From NCBI GenBank assembly GCA_026398415.1, contig JAPLSY010000029.1:62001-126000 (forward strand): a stretch of DNA of 64,000 nucleotides, in the 5' to 3' direction. The translations under genes were made by a program, and so were the position numbers. Of this stretch, positions 18,628 through 26,882 are shown piece by piece. Source of the stretch: Kiritimatiellota bacterium (GTDB lineage Bacteria; Verrucomicrobiota; Kiritimatiellia; JAAZAB01). The notes under the pieces are model-generated. The model saw only the letters and a list, made by a program, of their open reading frames with translations, had not been told where the DNA came from and made no database searches. Numbering within the stretch: the first letter of the stretch is position 1; each line of letters opens with the position of its first letter.

Positions 18628-19736
18628 ATGTATTGCCTGAAAAAATTGTGTTTCCAGAGCGGACGTTGATGGGCGTTGGGCGGGTGCATAGCCTGCTGGC
18701 GGAATGTGCCCGCTACGGTCGGCGTGGTCTGCTGGTGCACGGCCGCTCGTTGGCCGCGCACGGTGTATTGGCTTCGCTTATTCAGAACAGCCCGAGCGGC
18801 ATGGCTGTGGCAACATGGGAACATGCCGGGGGCGAACCCGCGCTTTCCGACTTGGCTCGTCTTCTGGAAACGGCCCGCAAGCACCAGGCCGACTGGATTG
18901 CAGGGATCGGCGGCGGGAGCGTCCTGGATCTGGCCAAAGCCTGCGCCGGATTGTTCCATGCGGGACAACCGCCCGAAGCTTATCACAATGGCGCCGCCAT
19001 CGAGACGCCGGGTCTTGCGTTCGCGGCCGTGCCGACCACGGCCGGCACCGGCTCCGAGGCGACGGTGAACGCGGTCCTGACCAATAGCGTAACCCGCCAG
19101 AAAAAATCAATTCGCGACGATGCCCTGATGGCCTGCTTAGTCATCCTGGATCCGGCCCTGCTCACCCATTGTCCCAAGCGGACAATTGCCCATGCGGGCA
19201 TGGATGCTTTTACCCAGGCGCTGGAGGCGTTCACCAGCCGCCATGCTGTCTGGCTGAGCGATGAGCTGGGCTTGAAAGCGCTCACGCTGATCGGCACACA
19301 TCTGGAAGCGTTTTATCGCGGAACGGACCCCGCTGATGCGGAACAGGTTTTGATGGGAAGTTATCTGGCTGGGTTGAGCTTTGCCATGGCGCGCCTGGGT
19401 GTGGTCCACGGGATCGCGCACCCGCTCGGGGTCCGTTACCATGTGCCGCACGGATACGTATGCGGCGTATGCCTGCCGCATGCCGTGGAACTGAACCGGG
19501 ACGCCATGGGCGGGAAATACGAGCAGGCCAGCCGGGCACTGGGCCGGGACCTGCTGGATCTCATCCAACATCTGTTGATTCAGCTCGATATGCCGTCGCC
19601 TTTTCGGGGCAAGCCGATCATCGAAAAGGAGATTATCATACGGGAAACGGTCGCCGCCTGGTCCACAAAAGCCAATCCGAAGTCCATTACCCCCGCCGAT
19701 GTGGAATGGCTGTTGGATCGGTTGTTTGGTAAATAA
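18624..19736 (+). CDS. Iron-containing alcohol dehydrogenase
   Basis: Group III (Fe-ADH) oxidoreductase, 370 residues. NAD binding is shown by IGGGSVLDLAKA near 92-103 and VPTTAGTGSEATVNAV near 135-150. Metal ligands lie in AHAGMDAFTQALEAF (Asp, then His) and in GVVHGIAHPLGVRYHVPHG (two His). The protein begins without a leader, overlapping the cupin stop. It could act on lactaldehyde, butanol-like alcohols or a hydroxyphosphonate; I cannot choose. Confidence 0.92.
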   Translation: MNVLPEKIVFPERTLMGVGRVHSLLAECARYGRRGLLVHGRSLAAHGVLASLIQNSPSGMAVATWEHAGGEPALSDLARLLETARKHQADWIAGIGGGSVLDLAKACAGLFHAGQPPEAYHNGAAIETPGLAFAAVPTTAGTGSEATVNAVLTNSVTRQKKSIRDDALMACLVILDPALLTHCPKRTIAHAGMDAFTQALEAFTSRHAVWLSDELGLKALTLIGTHLEAFYRGTDPADAEQVLMGSYLAGLSFAMARLGVVHGIAHPLGVRYHVPHGYVCGVCLPHAVELNRDAMGGKYEQASRALGRDLLDLIQHLLIQLDMPSPFRGKPIIEKEIIIRETVAAWSTKANPKSITPADVEWLLDRLFGK

Positions 19737-19754
19737 GCGCTCTGTTTGAGTTAA

Positions 19755-20249
19755 TCAGATCCCGCGGCTTTGCAGGAGGTTGCGAAGCTCCATCTGGAAG
19801 GCCTGCACATCTTCCGGGCTGGGTCGGTAATTCGGCTTGCCTGCATCGATTGCCAGGCGGCCAAGCTGGTCGAGCATCCAGGTGGCGGAAACCCCGTCGC
19901 TGAACCGCACTGTCCCGCTGACGACCGAACCTGGTTTCACAATGCGGTCGAGGGTGACCGCCACGCCGCCGGCACTATCCGGCCCCAGTGGTTCCGGTTC
20001 TGTGTTGGTAGTTTCAACTTCCGGGCGGCCCGGCGCGGCTTTAGCCAAGTCCAACCCGGCGCTGGTATTTTTCGTCTGCTCCTTAATGGTCAGGCCGAGA
20101 TCCAGAATCAGGAACCGCAGATCGAGAAATGTCACGGACAATTTGAATTCGTCGTTGAGCCGTTTTTGGATTTCGGTCAGCCCGCATCCTTCGGCGATCC
20201 ATTTTTTAACGGCATCTTTCTGGGTGTCATTGAGTTGCATAGTGTCCAT
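19755..20249 (-). CDS. Conserved hypothetical protein
   Basis: 164-residue protein with no recognised domain. The N-terminal 45 residues (LNDTQKDAVKKWIAEGCGLTEIQKRLNDEF) look like a helix-turn-helix, followed by a low-complexity linker rich in Glu, Pro and Thr (about 75-95), and a beta-rich C-terminal part with GSVVSGTVRFSDGVSATWMLD. This could be a regulator-like or oligomeric cytoplasmic protein. It converges on the iron ADH gene and diverges from the M24 gene. A second ATG lies three codons in. Confidence 0.6.
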   Translation of the reverse strand: MDTMQLNDTQKDAVKKWIAEGCGLTEIQKRLNDEFKLSVTFLDLRFLILDLGLTIKEQTKNTSAGLDLAKAAPGRPEVETTNTEPEPLGPDSAGGVAVTLDRIVKPGSVVSGTVRFSDGVSATWMLDQLGRLAIDAGKPNYRPSPEDVQAFQMELRNLLQSRGI

Positions 20250-20422
20250 TCCGATTATTGGATTGAGTGTAAGGCGTCTGAATCACGATTCCGACTGAAA
20301 ATATGGCATAGACATGATCCTGCGTCAAGCAGGGAGCCATGCGGGCGGATCCATCGAACCCACACATTTTTTCGGGACTAAGGAGTTGCGGGGTAGAAAT
20401 TACACGGCCGTCCAATTTCAGC

Positions 20423-20450
20423 TTGCCTTGTCACGGGTTATATTTATACT
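20423..20450 (+). promoter_or_regulatory. Putative sigma70 promoter for the M24 gene
   Basis: TTGCCT at 20423-20428 and TATACT at 20445-20450 are separated by 16 bases. The predicted 5' leader of about 60 bases ends in an AAGGAGG ribosome site before the ATG at 20517. The rest of the 267-bp divergent gap shows nothing recognisable. Confidence 0.45.
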
Positions 20451-20516
20451 ATGCATCATTTTCCGTGAGATATATTAATCAACACGGTGCTTATGCCCCG
20501 TATCAAGGAGGAGACA

Positions 20517-21680
20517 ATGGCTGTTAAAATACCGTTACAGGAATTCAAGCGCCGCCAAGTGGAAGCCCAGCGCCTGATGAAGGCCCGCGGCCTGGATGGC
20601 CTGTTGGTCCATAGCGACGAGGCCGAGTTCGCCAACGTCCGTTATTTTTCTGACTATTGGCCGATTTTCGAAAGCGCGGGCGTGTTCATCCCCACTGAAG
20701 GCGCGCCGACCCTGCTCATCGGTCCGGAAAGCGCAACCTTTGCCCGCGACCACAGTGTAATTCCCGCCATCAAAAAAGTCCTGTACTACCGCGAAGCCGC
20801 CGAGCCGGATTATCCGAATATTCCGCTCGATAGTTTCAAGGAAATTTTTAATTCCGCCAACGGCGGACGCGGTGTTAAAAAACTGGGCATTGCCGGTTAC
20901 ACCGCCATGTCCGTCAGTGTTTTCGACGCCGTGCGTGCGGCCCTGCCGGCCGCGGAAATCGTCAAGGCCGACGATCTCATCTACCAGATGCGCATGATCA
21001 AGAGCAAGCCGGAAATCGCCGTCCTGCGGGAAGCCTTCCGGGTGTCGGAACTGGCCTTGGATGCGGTCCTGAAACACATTAAGCCGGGCATGACTGAGCT
21101 CCAGGTGGTGGGTATCGCGCAGGAAGCTTTTTACCGGCACGGCGCGGAATACGAGGCGCACCCGACTTACGTGCTGTCCGGGATAAACAGCTCGCACGCC
21201 ATTGGACGGCCCGGCCACCGGGTGATCAAGAAGGGCGACCTTGTTCAGCTCGACATCGGTGCGCGCATAGGCGGTTATTCGCCCAGCGTGGGCCTGCCCA
21301 TCTGCATGGGCAAGATGCCGGCCAAAATGCGCGACCTGGTATCCTTCGGGTTGGAAGTGCATTTGAAGACCATGGAATGGATGAAAGCCGGCGTATCGGC
21401 CGGCAAGGTGGCCACGAACTTCTTTGACTATGTCAAGGCTCGCGGCTATGGCGAGTACGCCTTGTACGGCCCGTGCCACGGGCTGGGCATGCACGAAGTG
21501 GAACGGCCCTGGATGGAAACCACCTCCACGTATCCCCTGCTTGAAAACATGACCTTCCAGGTGGATACCTTCCTGTATGGCCGGCAATACGGCTTGCGCT
21601 GGGAGACCGGTGCGCGCATCACGAAAACAGGCGTTGAGGAATTCTCCAAGCGTTTCCGCAAGATCGTTGAAATCAAGTAG
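20517..21680 (+). CDS. M24 (Xaa-Pro aminopeptidase/creatinase-like) family protein with degenerate metal site
   Basis: Pita-bread-fold protein of 387 residues with the two-domain layout of aminopeptidase P, creatinase and ectoine hydrolase. Of the five metal ligands of true peptidases, D246 (VQLDIGA) and H321 (PCHGLGMHE) are present. The second Asp is S257 (GGYSPSVG), the first Glu is D350 (FQVDTFLYG) and the last Glu is T369 (GARITKTG). This pattern suggests a metal-independent hydrolase like creatinase or DoeA rather than a peptidase; that is inference. AAGGAGG precedes the ATG at 20517. Confidence 0.88.
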   Translation: MAVKIPLQEFKRRQVEAQRLMKARGLDGLLVHSDEAEFANVRYFSDYWPIFESAGVFIPTEGAPTLLIGPESATFARDHSVIPAIKKVLYYREAAEPDYPNIPLDSFKEIFNSANGGRGVKKLGIAGYTAMSVSVFDAVRAALPAAEIVKADDLIYQMRMIKSKPEIAVLREAFRVSELALDAVLKHIKPGMTELQVVGIAQEAFYRHGAEYEAHPTYVLSGINSSHAIGRPGHRVIKKGDLVQLDIGARIGGYSPSVGLPICMGKMPAKMRDLVSFGLEVHLKTMEWMKAGVSAGKVATNFFDYVKARGYGEYALYGPCHGLGMHEVERPWMETTSTYPLLENMTFQVDTFLYGRQYGLRWETGARITKTGVEEFSKRFRKIVEIK

Positions 21681-21699
21681 GAAGGCAACTAAACAAGTT

Positions 21700-21783
21700 G
21701 ACAGAATTCAGGAGTCAGAATTCAGAATTAGAAAAACCGGCATGGGCCATTTGTTCTGGATTCTAGATTCTGTCTTCTGACTA
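21700..21783. repeat. GAATTCAG/ATTCTG degenerate repeat
   Basis: The left part holds GACAGAATTCAGGAGTCAG and a second AATTCAGAATT word; the right part holds ATTCTAGATTCTGTCTTCTG. AGTCAGAA on the left pairs with TTCTGACT on the right, so the 127-bp gap between the M24 and deacetylase genes could fold as a weak hairpin. Confidence 0.6.
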
Positions 21784-21807
21784 CCAGGCAGTTATTAAGG
21801 GAACTTC

Positions 21808-22689
21808 ATGCATCCTCGCGTCGTCTTCGGGTTCGATATGGAAACGGATATCGGGAGCTGGACGCCCTTTTACGAGGGGCTCGTCCATGGTACCCCGCGC
21901 ATCCTGGATGTCCTCGCCAGGCATGCCATTACGGCCTCGTTCTTCTTCACGGGGGACGCCGCCCGCCGGTATCCCCGGATTGTCAAGCAGGTGGATCGCG
22001 CCGGCCACGAGGTGGGCTGTCACACGCTCTACCATGAAACTGTCGGGGACGAGCTATTCGATATTCCCGGCGTCAAGCCCATGTTGCCGGAGGAGTGTTA
22101 TCACCGCATCAAGGTGGCCACCCAATGGGTCCGCCAGGCATTGGGCAAGAAGATCGTGTCCTTCCGCGCGCCGCGCCTGTGGGGCAGTACCGGCATGGTC
22201 AACGCCTTGGAGGACCTCGGTTTCGTGGCCGACGCTTCCTACCCGCTATACTTTTACGAGAAACGGCTGGTTCCCTACCATCCCAGCCGCAAGGACTGGA
22301 CCCGGGAAGGCCGCATGCGCATCGTCGAAATTCCTAATTTTGCCGACATGACCATTACCAGCAAGGATACTTACGGGCGGGACCGCGACCAATGGCCGCT
22401 CTTCCGCACGGAAGGCGCCGAGGCCGTCATGACGCATGTCGACGCCATGCTCCAGTTCTACGCGCGCAAGCATTTGCCGGCAGTCTTGTGCTTCTATATG
22501 CACCCATGGGAATTCCACGCAATGCCGCGGGGTATCATTCATTTCGGGGAAGGCTCCGTACTGCCGGACCCGTTTATCGTAAAGAACTGCGGCAAGGTCG
22601 CGGTGAAGGAACTCGACCGCATGGTGACACAGCTCAAGGAACGCGGGGCTGAATTCCTGAGCGCGCGCGATCTGGCCCGGCAGTTCTGA
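21808..22689 (+). CDS. Polysaccharide deacetylase family protein (NodB-like)
   Basis: Carbohydrate esterase 4-type protein, 293 residues, no signal peptide. The metal-binding first motif is FGFDMETDIG near residue 7-16, the second is GCHTLYHE near 71-78 with two His, and FRAPRLWG near 119-126 is the third. HPWEFH near 232 supplies the C-terminal His. The Pgd-type cytoplasmic branch also includes allantoinase-like enzymes such as PuuE, so amide hydrolysis of a small molecule is possible. AAGGGAA precedes the ATG. Confidence 0.88.
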   Translation: MHPRVVFGFDMETDIGSWTPFYEGLVHGTPRILDVLARHAITASFFFTGDAARRYPRIVKQVDRAGHEVGCHTLYHETVGDELFDIPGVKPMLPEECYHRIKVATQWVRQALGKKIVSFRAPRLWGSTGMVNALEDLGFVADASYPLYFYEKRLVPYHPSRKDWTREGRMRIVEIPNFADMTITSKDTYGRDRDQWPLFRTEGAEAVMTHVDAMLQFYARKHLPAVLCFYMHPWEFHAMPRGIIHFGEGSVLPDPFIVKNCGKVAVKELDRMVTQLKERGAEFLSARDLARQF

Positions 22690-22747
22690 ATTCGATTTAT
22701 TTGCGTGGTACAACGCTCGTCCGTTCAATAAATCCCGGGAAACACCC

Positions 22748-23299
22748 ATGACTATCCGCTGCCAATCCCGATGGACACGCGCCGCTTTGGGTATCGCTCT
22801 CGCGCTTTCGATCCAACCGGCGCTTGCTGAAAGCCCGCACTCCCTGAGCGTGGGCGGCCGCTATCACACGGAAAACACCGTTTTTTCCGACCTGCCTTAC
22901 GGCAACGCCGATATTTCCTACGGGCTGGCCTATACCTTTGCCGAAGAGCATATCGGCCTGAAATTGGGCACTGATTTTTCGCCCGATGTATCCGGCACCC
23001 GGGACGCGCCCAATACCAACAAAACCGATTACGTCATCACGCCCCAGGCCAACATTATTATCAAAGACCGGATATTCCGCGGCGGCGTCGGCATCCTAAC
23101 CAGTTACATCCGCGACGACAAGGGTGCAGGCGACTGGCTGGATCCCTACTGGCAATTGATGCTGGGACTCAGCGTCCCCATCTATCAAGGCCTTTCCCTG
23201 GAAGGCAACATATATTACGTCCTGGAAAGGTGGGATAAAATCACTGATTTCCGGCTGAAAGAACTGGAGTATGGCCTCTGGGTGAATTATAATTTCTAG
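22748..23299 (+). CDS. Putative outer-membrane beta-barrel protein
   Basis: 183 residues. A signal peptide (basic start, LGIALALSIQPALA) is followed by cleavage before ESPHS. The rest alternates hydrophobic and polar residues in short strands with aromatic ends and finishes in F (LWVNYNF), the usual outer-membrane insertion signal. The small size suggests an eight-stranded barrel of the OmpW/OmpA type. No specific family is recognised. It precedes the two glycosyltransferase genes but is separated by repeat DNA. Confidence 0.65.
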   Translation: MTIRCQSRWTRAALGIALALSIQPALAESPHSLSVGGRYHTENTVFSDLPYGNADISYGLAYTFAEEHIGLKLGTDFSPDVSGTRDAPNTNKTDYVITPQANIIIKDRIFRGGVGILTSYIRDDKGAGDWLDPYWQLMLGLSVPIYQGLSLEGNIYYVLERWDKITDFRLKELEYGLWVNYNF

Positions 23300-23332
23300 A
23301 GTTGGACTTTAATGGCATCCAATGGAATCAAC

Positions 23333-23417
23333 CTCGGATTACACTGATTATACGGATAAAGAGCCTTGGTGGCTTTAAAATCCTTTCGATATCAGTGATA
23401 TCCGTGCCATCCGTGGT
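23333..23417. repeat. Degenerate repeat ACACTGATTATACGGAT / ATCAGTGATATCCGTG
   Basis: The left arm holds GGATTACACTGATTATACGG and the right arm holds the inverted form ATCAGTGATATCCGTGCC followed by ATCCGTGG. It fills the gap between the barrel gene and the coiled-coil gene. I recall similar words as intergenic repeats in other bacteria, but I cannot verify that here. Confidence 0.65.
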
Positions 23418-23440
23418 AAAAATCTTCTCGGAAAAAAGCT

Positions 23441-23911
23441 ATGACTGAACCCTTGTTCCAAATCGGCGCGGAGGGCGTGGATGTCGAGCGCCTCATGGCC
23501 GAGATCCACGCCACCGTGGAGCGCAAGATGGAGCGCGGCGTCTACCGCGATGCGCAAATCGCCCAGGCCGAGCGGACCAACCTGGCCAATCTCCAGAGCG
23601 ACGAAGCGTTCCTGCGGTATTACTTGGACTGCCTGCGCAACGCGGTCTTCATCGATATTAACGATTTCGAAATCCGCGAACGGCGACGGCTGGGCGCCGG
23701 AATGCTGGTGGCCTTTAAAAAGATCCTCTGGAAACTGCTGAAGTTCTATACCTATCGGCTCTGGTCCCAGCAGAATCAGGTCAACGGTATGCTGGTCACG
23801 GCCCTCGAAGGCCTGGATGAAAAATATCGCAACCGCCTCCGTGACCTCGAACGCCGTCTGGCAGCCATCGAAGAGGAAAAGGCCAAATCATGCCGACCGC
23901 CGAACGCATAG
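23441..23911 (+). CDS. Hypothetical coiled-coil protein upstream of glycosyltransferases
   Basis: 156 residues, no recognised family. A hydrophobic basic helix near 95-110 (FKKILWKLLKFYTYRLW) may be a membrane-surface helix, and the last 35 residues are charged and heptad-like (LDEKYRNRLRDLERRLAAIE), consistent with a coiled coil. Its end overlaps the start of the next gene by 22 bases, so it is translated with the glycosyltransferases and may be a small partner in glycan assembly. Confidence 0.65.
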   Translation: MTEPLFQIGAEGVDVERLMAEIHATVERKMERGVYRDAQIAQAERTNLANLQSDEAFLRYYLDCLRNAVFIDINDFEIRERRRLGAGMLVAFKKILWKLLKFYTYRLWSQQNQVNGMLVTALEGLDEKYRNRLRDLERRLAAIEEEKAKSCRPPNA

Positions 23912-25089
23912 CCTTCGTCTGCCCGCGATTTGCCGAAGGCGCCACGGTCGGCGGTGCGGAAACACTCCTGAAAGCGCTTGCCCAGCAGGCCGTCGCCGCC
24001 GGACACCGCGTCACTTTCCTGGCCACCTGCGCCCAAAATCATTTCACTTGGGCCAACTCGCTCCCGCCCGGCCCGCGCCGGATCGGAGACCTGGACGTTA
24101 TCTTTTTCGCCGTGGATGCCGATCGCGACATCGCTTCGTTTTTGCGCGTTCAAGATGCCATCAGCCGCCGGAGTCATTTCACCGAGGCCGACGAGCAGAT
24201 ATGGCTGCGGAACAGCGTCAACAGCCGCTCCCTGTGCGCCTATCTGCAAGCCCATGGCGACGAATTTGACTGGATCGTGATGGGGCCCTACCTGTTTGGG
24301 CTGGTGTATTTCGCCAGCCGCCTGGCTCCCGCCAAAACGCTCCTGGTGCCCTGCCTGCACGACGAAGGCTTCGCCTATACGCGCGCCTTCCGCGAAATGT
24401 TCCGGAGCGTTGCCGGTTGTCTGTTTAATTCCGAACCGGAATGCGCGCTGGCCCGCCGGTTGTATGACCTGCCGGCATCCTCCGGCGCGGTCGTGGGCAT
24501 GGGGCTCAATCCGTTCGAAGCCGCGCCCGATGTCTTCGCCCGCAATCACGGTCTTACGGCGCCCTACGTGATTTATGCCGGAAGACGCGAAGGAGGCAAA
24601 GGCACTCCGCTCCTGCTGGATTACATGACGCTATTTCGCCGGCGCACGGGGAAGGACGTCAAGCTGGTGGTGGCCGGCACGGGGGAACTCTCGCCACCCG
24701 CCGAGTTGCAACCGCACCTGCTGGATGTCGGGTTTCTTTCGGAAGAAGAAAAGCACGAAGCCTTTGCCGGCGCGGTGGCGTTCTGCCATCCATCCATCAA
24801 CGAAAGCTTTGGCATTGTCATCCTGGAATCCTGGCTGGCCCGCACGCCCGTGCTGGTACACGCTTGCTGTCTGGTCAACCGGGATCATTGCCGGAAAAGC
24901 AACGGGGGCCTTTGGTTCCGGATATATCCGGAATTCGAGGAAGAGCTGCTCGCGCTCCTCCAGCAGGAAAGTCTGCGCCGCTCCATGGGCGCGGCCGGCC
25001 GGGCCTATGTTCTGCGCGAATACGCCTGGAGCGTTATCAACCGTAAATTTCAAGACGCCCTGCGGCAGTTTGCCGCCCGCCGAACATGA
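23890..25089 (+). CDS. Glycosyltransferase family 4 protein
   Basis: GT-B fold glycosyltransferase, 399 residues, cytoplasmic face of the membrane. The N-terminus ERIAFVCPRF and GGAETLLKALAQQAVAAGH form the acceptor-domain start; the donor half has YAGRREGGKGTPLLLDYM, VVAGTG, and CHPSINESFGIVILESWLARTPVLVH, the ES(F)GIVxLE signature of family 4. It overlaps both neighbours. It is probably involved in making a surface polysaccharide; donor and acceptor are unknown. Confidence 0.9.
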   Translation: MPTAERIAFVCPRFAEGATVGGAETLLKALAQQAVAAGHRVTFLATCAQNHFTWANSLPPGPRRIGDLDVIFFAVDADRDIASFLRVQDAISRRSHFTEADEQIWLRNSVNSRSLCAYLQAHGDEFDWIVMGPYLFGLVYFASRLAPAKTLLVPCLHDEGFAYTRAFREMFRSVAGCLFNSEPECALARRLYDLPASSGAVVGMGLNPFEAAPDVFARNHGLTAPYVIYAGRREGGKGTPLLLDYMTLFRRRTGKDVKLVVAGTGELSPPAELQPHLLDVGFLSEEEKHEAFAGAVAFCHPSINESFGIVILESWLARTPVLVHACCLVNRDHCRKSNGGLWFRIYPEFEEELLALLQQESLRRSMGAAGRAYVLREYAWSVINRKFQDALRQFAARRT

Positions 25090-26168
25090 AAGCTATTCAC
25101 CAGTTTGTTGCCGGGCTCACCGCCGGTGACGCCATCAGCAACGAGGCGTTGACCCTGCGCGCGCTGTTCCGCCGCTGGGGCTATGCCGCCGAGATTTTCT
25201 GCGAGCCAAACCACACGGGCCCGGCCCTGCGCCAGGAGGCCCGCGATGCCGCCCGGGCCGCCGAAGTCATTGCCCCGGATGATATCGCGCTCCTGCATCT
25301 CTCGATCGGATCGGCCGTAAATGACATTTTTGAGGGCCTGACTTGCCGCAAAGTCCTGCGCTACCACAATATCACCCCCGCTCATTTTTTCCGGGGTCTG
25401 CAGGAAGAACTCGCACGCGATCTGGCCTGGGGCCGGAACCAGGCCCGCACCCTGGCCAAAACAGCCGCCGTCAACCTGGCCGACAGCCAATTCAATGCCC
25501 AGGAACTGACCGCCCTGGGATACCCCGCCGTGCATGTAATGCCGCTCGTGCTGAATTTTGGCGCGATCAACGCGCGCGCTGACCGTCGCGTGCTCCGCGC
25601 GCTCAGGGACGACCGGATCAACATCCTTTTCGTGGGACGCTGTGCGCCGAACAAACGTATCGAGGATGCGCTCGACGCATTTAGCTATTTTCAGAAAACC
25701 GTGGAGCCGGGCGCGCGCTTCATTCACGTCGGCTCGTTTGCGGGTTTGGAGCGCTACCAGGCCCTGCTAACCGTCTATGCCCGCAACCTCCACCTCAACC
25801 AGGTGATCTTTGCCGGCGCGGTGCCGCAAAGCGAGTTGATTGCCTATTACGAAGCCGCCCACCTGTTCCTGTGCATGAGCGCGCACGAGGGCTTCTGCAT
25901 CCCGCTCATCGAAAGCATGGCGCACAACCTGCCGATCCTGGCCTATGCCGCCGGCGCGGTGCCGGAGACGCTCGACGGCGCCGGGGTCCTGGTCCGGGAA
26001 AAACGCTGGGATTACATTGCCGAAATGATGGGGCAACTCACGCGCCGCGGGTCGTTCCGCGAGGCCGTGGTACACGGCCAGCAACAGCGCCTGAAGCGCT
26101 ATCAAGCACGCGACCTGGAAGCCGAACTGAAGGAATGCCTTGCACCGCTCATGGGAAATGAAAAATGA
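25086..26168 (+). CDS. Glycosyltransferase family 4 protein
   Basis: Second GT-B transferase, 360 residues, overlapping the previous stop by four bases. Signature elements are VGRCAPNKRIEDALDAF near residue 180 and SAHEGFCIPLIESMAHNLPILAY near 262-284. Its N-terminal SNEALTLRALFRRWGYAAEIF is typical of polysaccharide-cluster GT4 enzymes. It is the last gene of the set, followed by a short inverted repeat. Confidence 0.9.
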   Translation: MKAIHQFVAGLTAGDAISNEALTLRALFRRWGYAAEIFCEPNHTGPALRQEARDAARAAEVIAPDDIALLHLSIGSAVNDIFEGLTCRKVLRYHNITPAHFFRGLQEELARDLAWGRNQARTLAKTAAVNLADSQFNAQELTALGYPAVHVMPLVLNFGAINARADRRVLRALRDDRINILFVGRCAPNKRIEDALDAFSYFQKTVEPGARFIHVGSFAGLERYQALLTVYARNLHLNQVIFAGAVPQSELIAYYEAAHLFLCMSAHEGFCIPLIESMAHNLPILAYAAGAVPETLDGAGVLVREKRWDYIAEMMGQLTRRGSFREAVVHGQQQRLKRYQARDLEAELKECLAPLMGNEK

Positions 26169-26170
26169 AG

Positions 26171-26218
26171 AATGCAGAAACAGAAAATCAACTTTGCTTT
26201 AATTTTTCATTCTGCATT
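26171..26218. repeat. CATTCTG-family inverted repeat
   Basis: AATGCAGAA (26171-26179) pairs with TTCTGCATT (26210-26218). It lies between two converging genes, so it could serve as a bidirectional stop signal. The same words recur in the trpD-trpC gap. Confidence 0.65.
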
Positions 26219-26224
26219 TCTTAT

Positions 26225-26701
26225 TCAGGCCATCGGCTGGGTGTCGCCGGCGGACGGATCTTCCATGGTTTTCAGAATCGCTTCCGTCCGATCCATCGCT
26301 TTGCGGAGCGTGATCATTTCCCGCTTAAGCGCTTGCAGGCCCTGGGAGGCGAGGGCATAGCGCTTTTCCAGAAACCGGCGCCGGAACTGCAATTCGTCGT
26401 TTTCCAGCGTGAGCGCGTTGATCTGCTCGTGGGCATTGGCCAGCACGTCGGAAATCTCGGGAAGTTCGTGTTCCACCTCCTGCTCGTCGGCCACCACCGT
26501 GGCGGCGCTCGGCTCGACCGCAGGTTGAGCTACTTCCGTGTCCTCGGCCAGCGGTACCTGCTGTTCGGCGCCGCAGTCGGGACAGGTGATCGCAAGTCCC
26601 GCGCCCAGGGCATTGATCACCAGGCTCTTGCCGCAAACCCCGCAATCGAAGACAATGTCTTTTGCGGGAAACAATTCGTTAAGTGTGTCATCGTTCGCCA
26701 T
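26225..26701 (-). CDS. Zinc-ribbon and coiled-coil hypothetical protein
   Basis: 158 residues. The N-terminal third has a four-Cys zinc ribbon, FDCGVCGKSLVINALGAG then ITCPDCGAEQQV, followed by an acidic stretch and a helical C-terminus (INALTLENDELQFRRRFLEKRY) that is probably a coiled coil. The family is unknown to me. The second of two ATGs is used because TTGGAG lies eight bases before it; the first ATG, at 26707, is only two bases from that site. Confidence 0.65.
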   Translation of the reverse strand: MANDDTLNELFPAKDIVFDCGVCGKSLVINALGAGLAITCPDCGAEQQVPLAEDTEVAQPAVEPSAATVVADEQEVEHELPEISDVLANAHEQINALTLENDELQFRRRFLEKRYALASQGLQALKREMITLRKAMDRTEAILKTMEDPSAGDTQPMA

Positions 26702-26777
26702 GGCCATATCTCCAACTGATACCTGATATTATCATCATTTATCCGGAAAAATGCAATGACTAAATGCGAAAAAAGGA

Positions 26778-26805
26778 TTGACGCCGGCCCGAAAATCGCT
26801 ATACA
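26778..26805 (+). promoter_or_regulatory. Sigma70-like promoter for the aldolase operon
   Basis: TTGACG at 26778-26783 and TATACA at 26800-26805 with a 16-base spacer. Transcription would start near 26812 and leave a leader of about 70 bases containing a CACGCG-CCG-CGCGTG hairpin and an AAGGAG ribosome site. Confidence 0.55.
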
Positions 26806-26882
26806 GGGAACCTTCACGCCGCACCACGCGCCGCGCGTGACAAGCGCATCATGTTTCGAATCTTAATCAAGGAGCGATAACC

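Noticed and set aside
20535-21587. 350-codon open frame on the minus strand
   Set aside because: Antisense to the M24 gene and composed of His/Gly-rich sequence typical of shadow frames.
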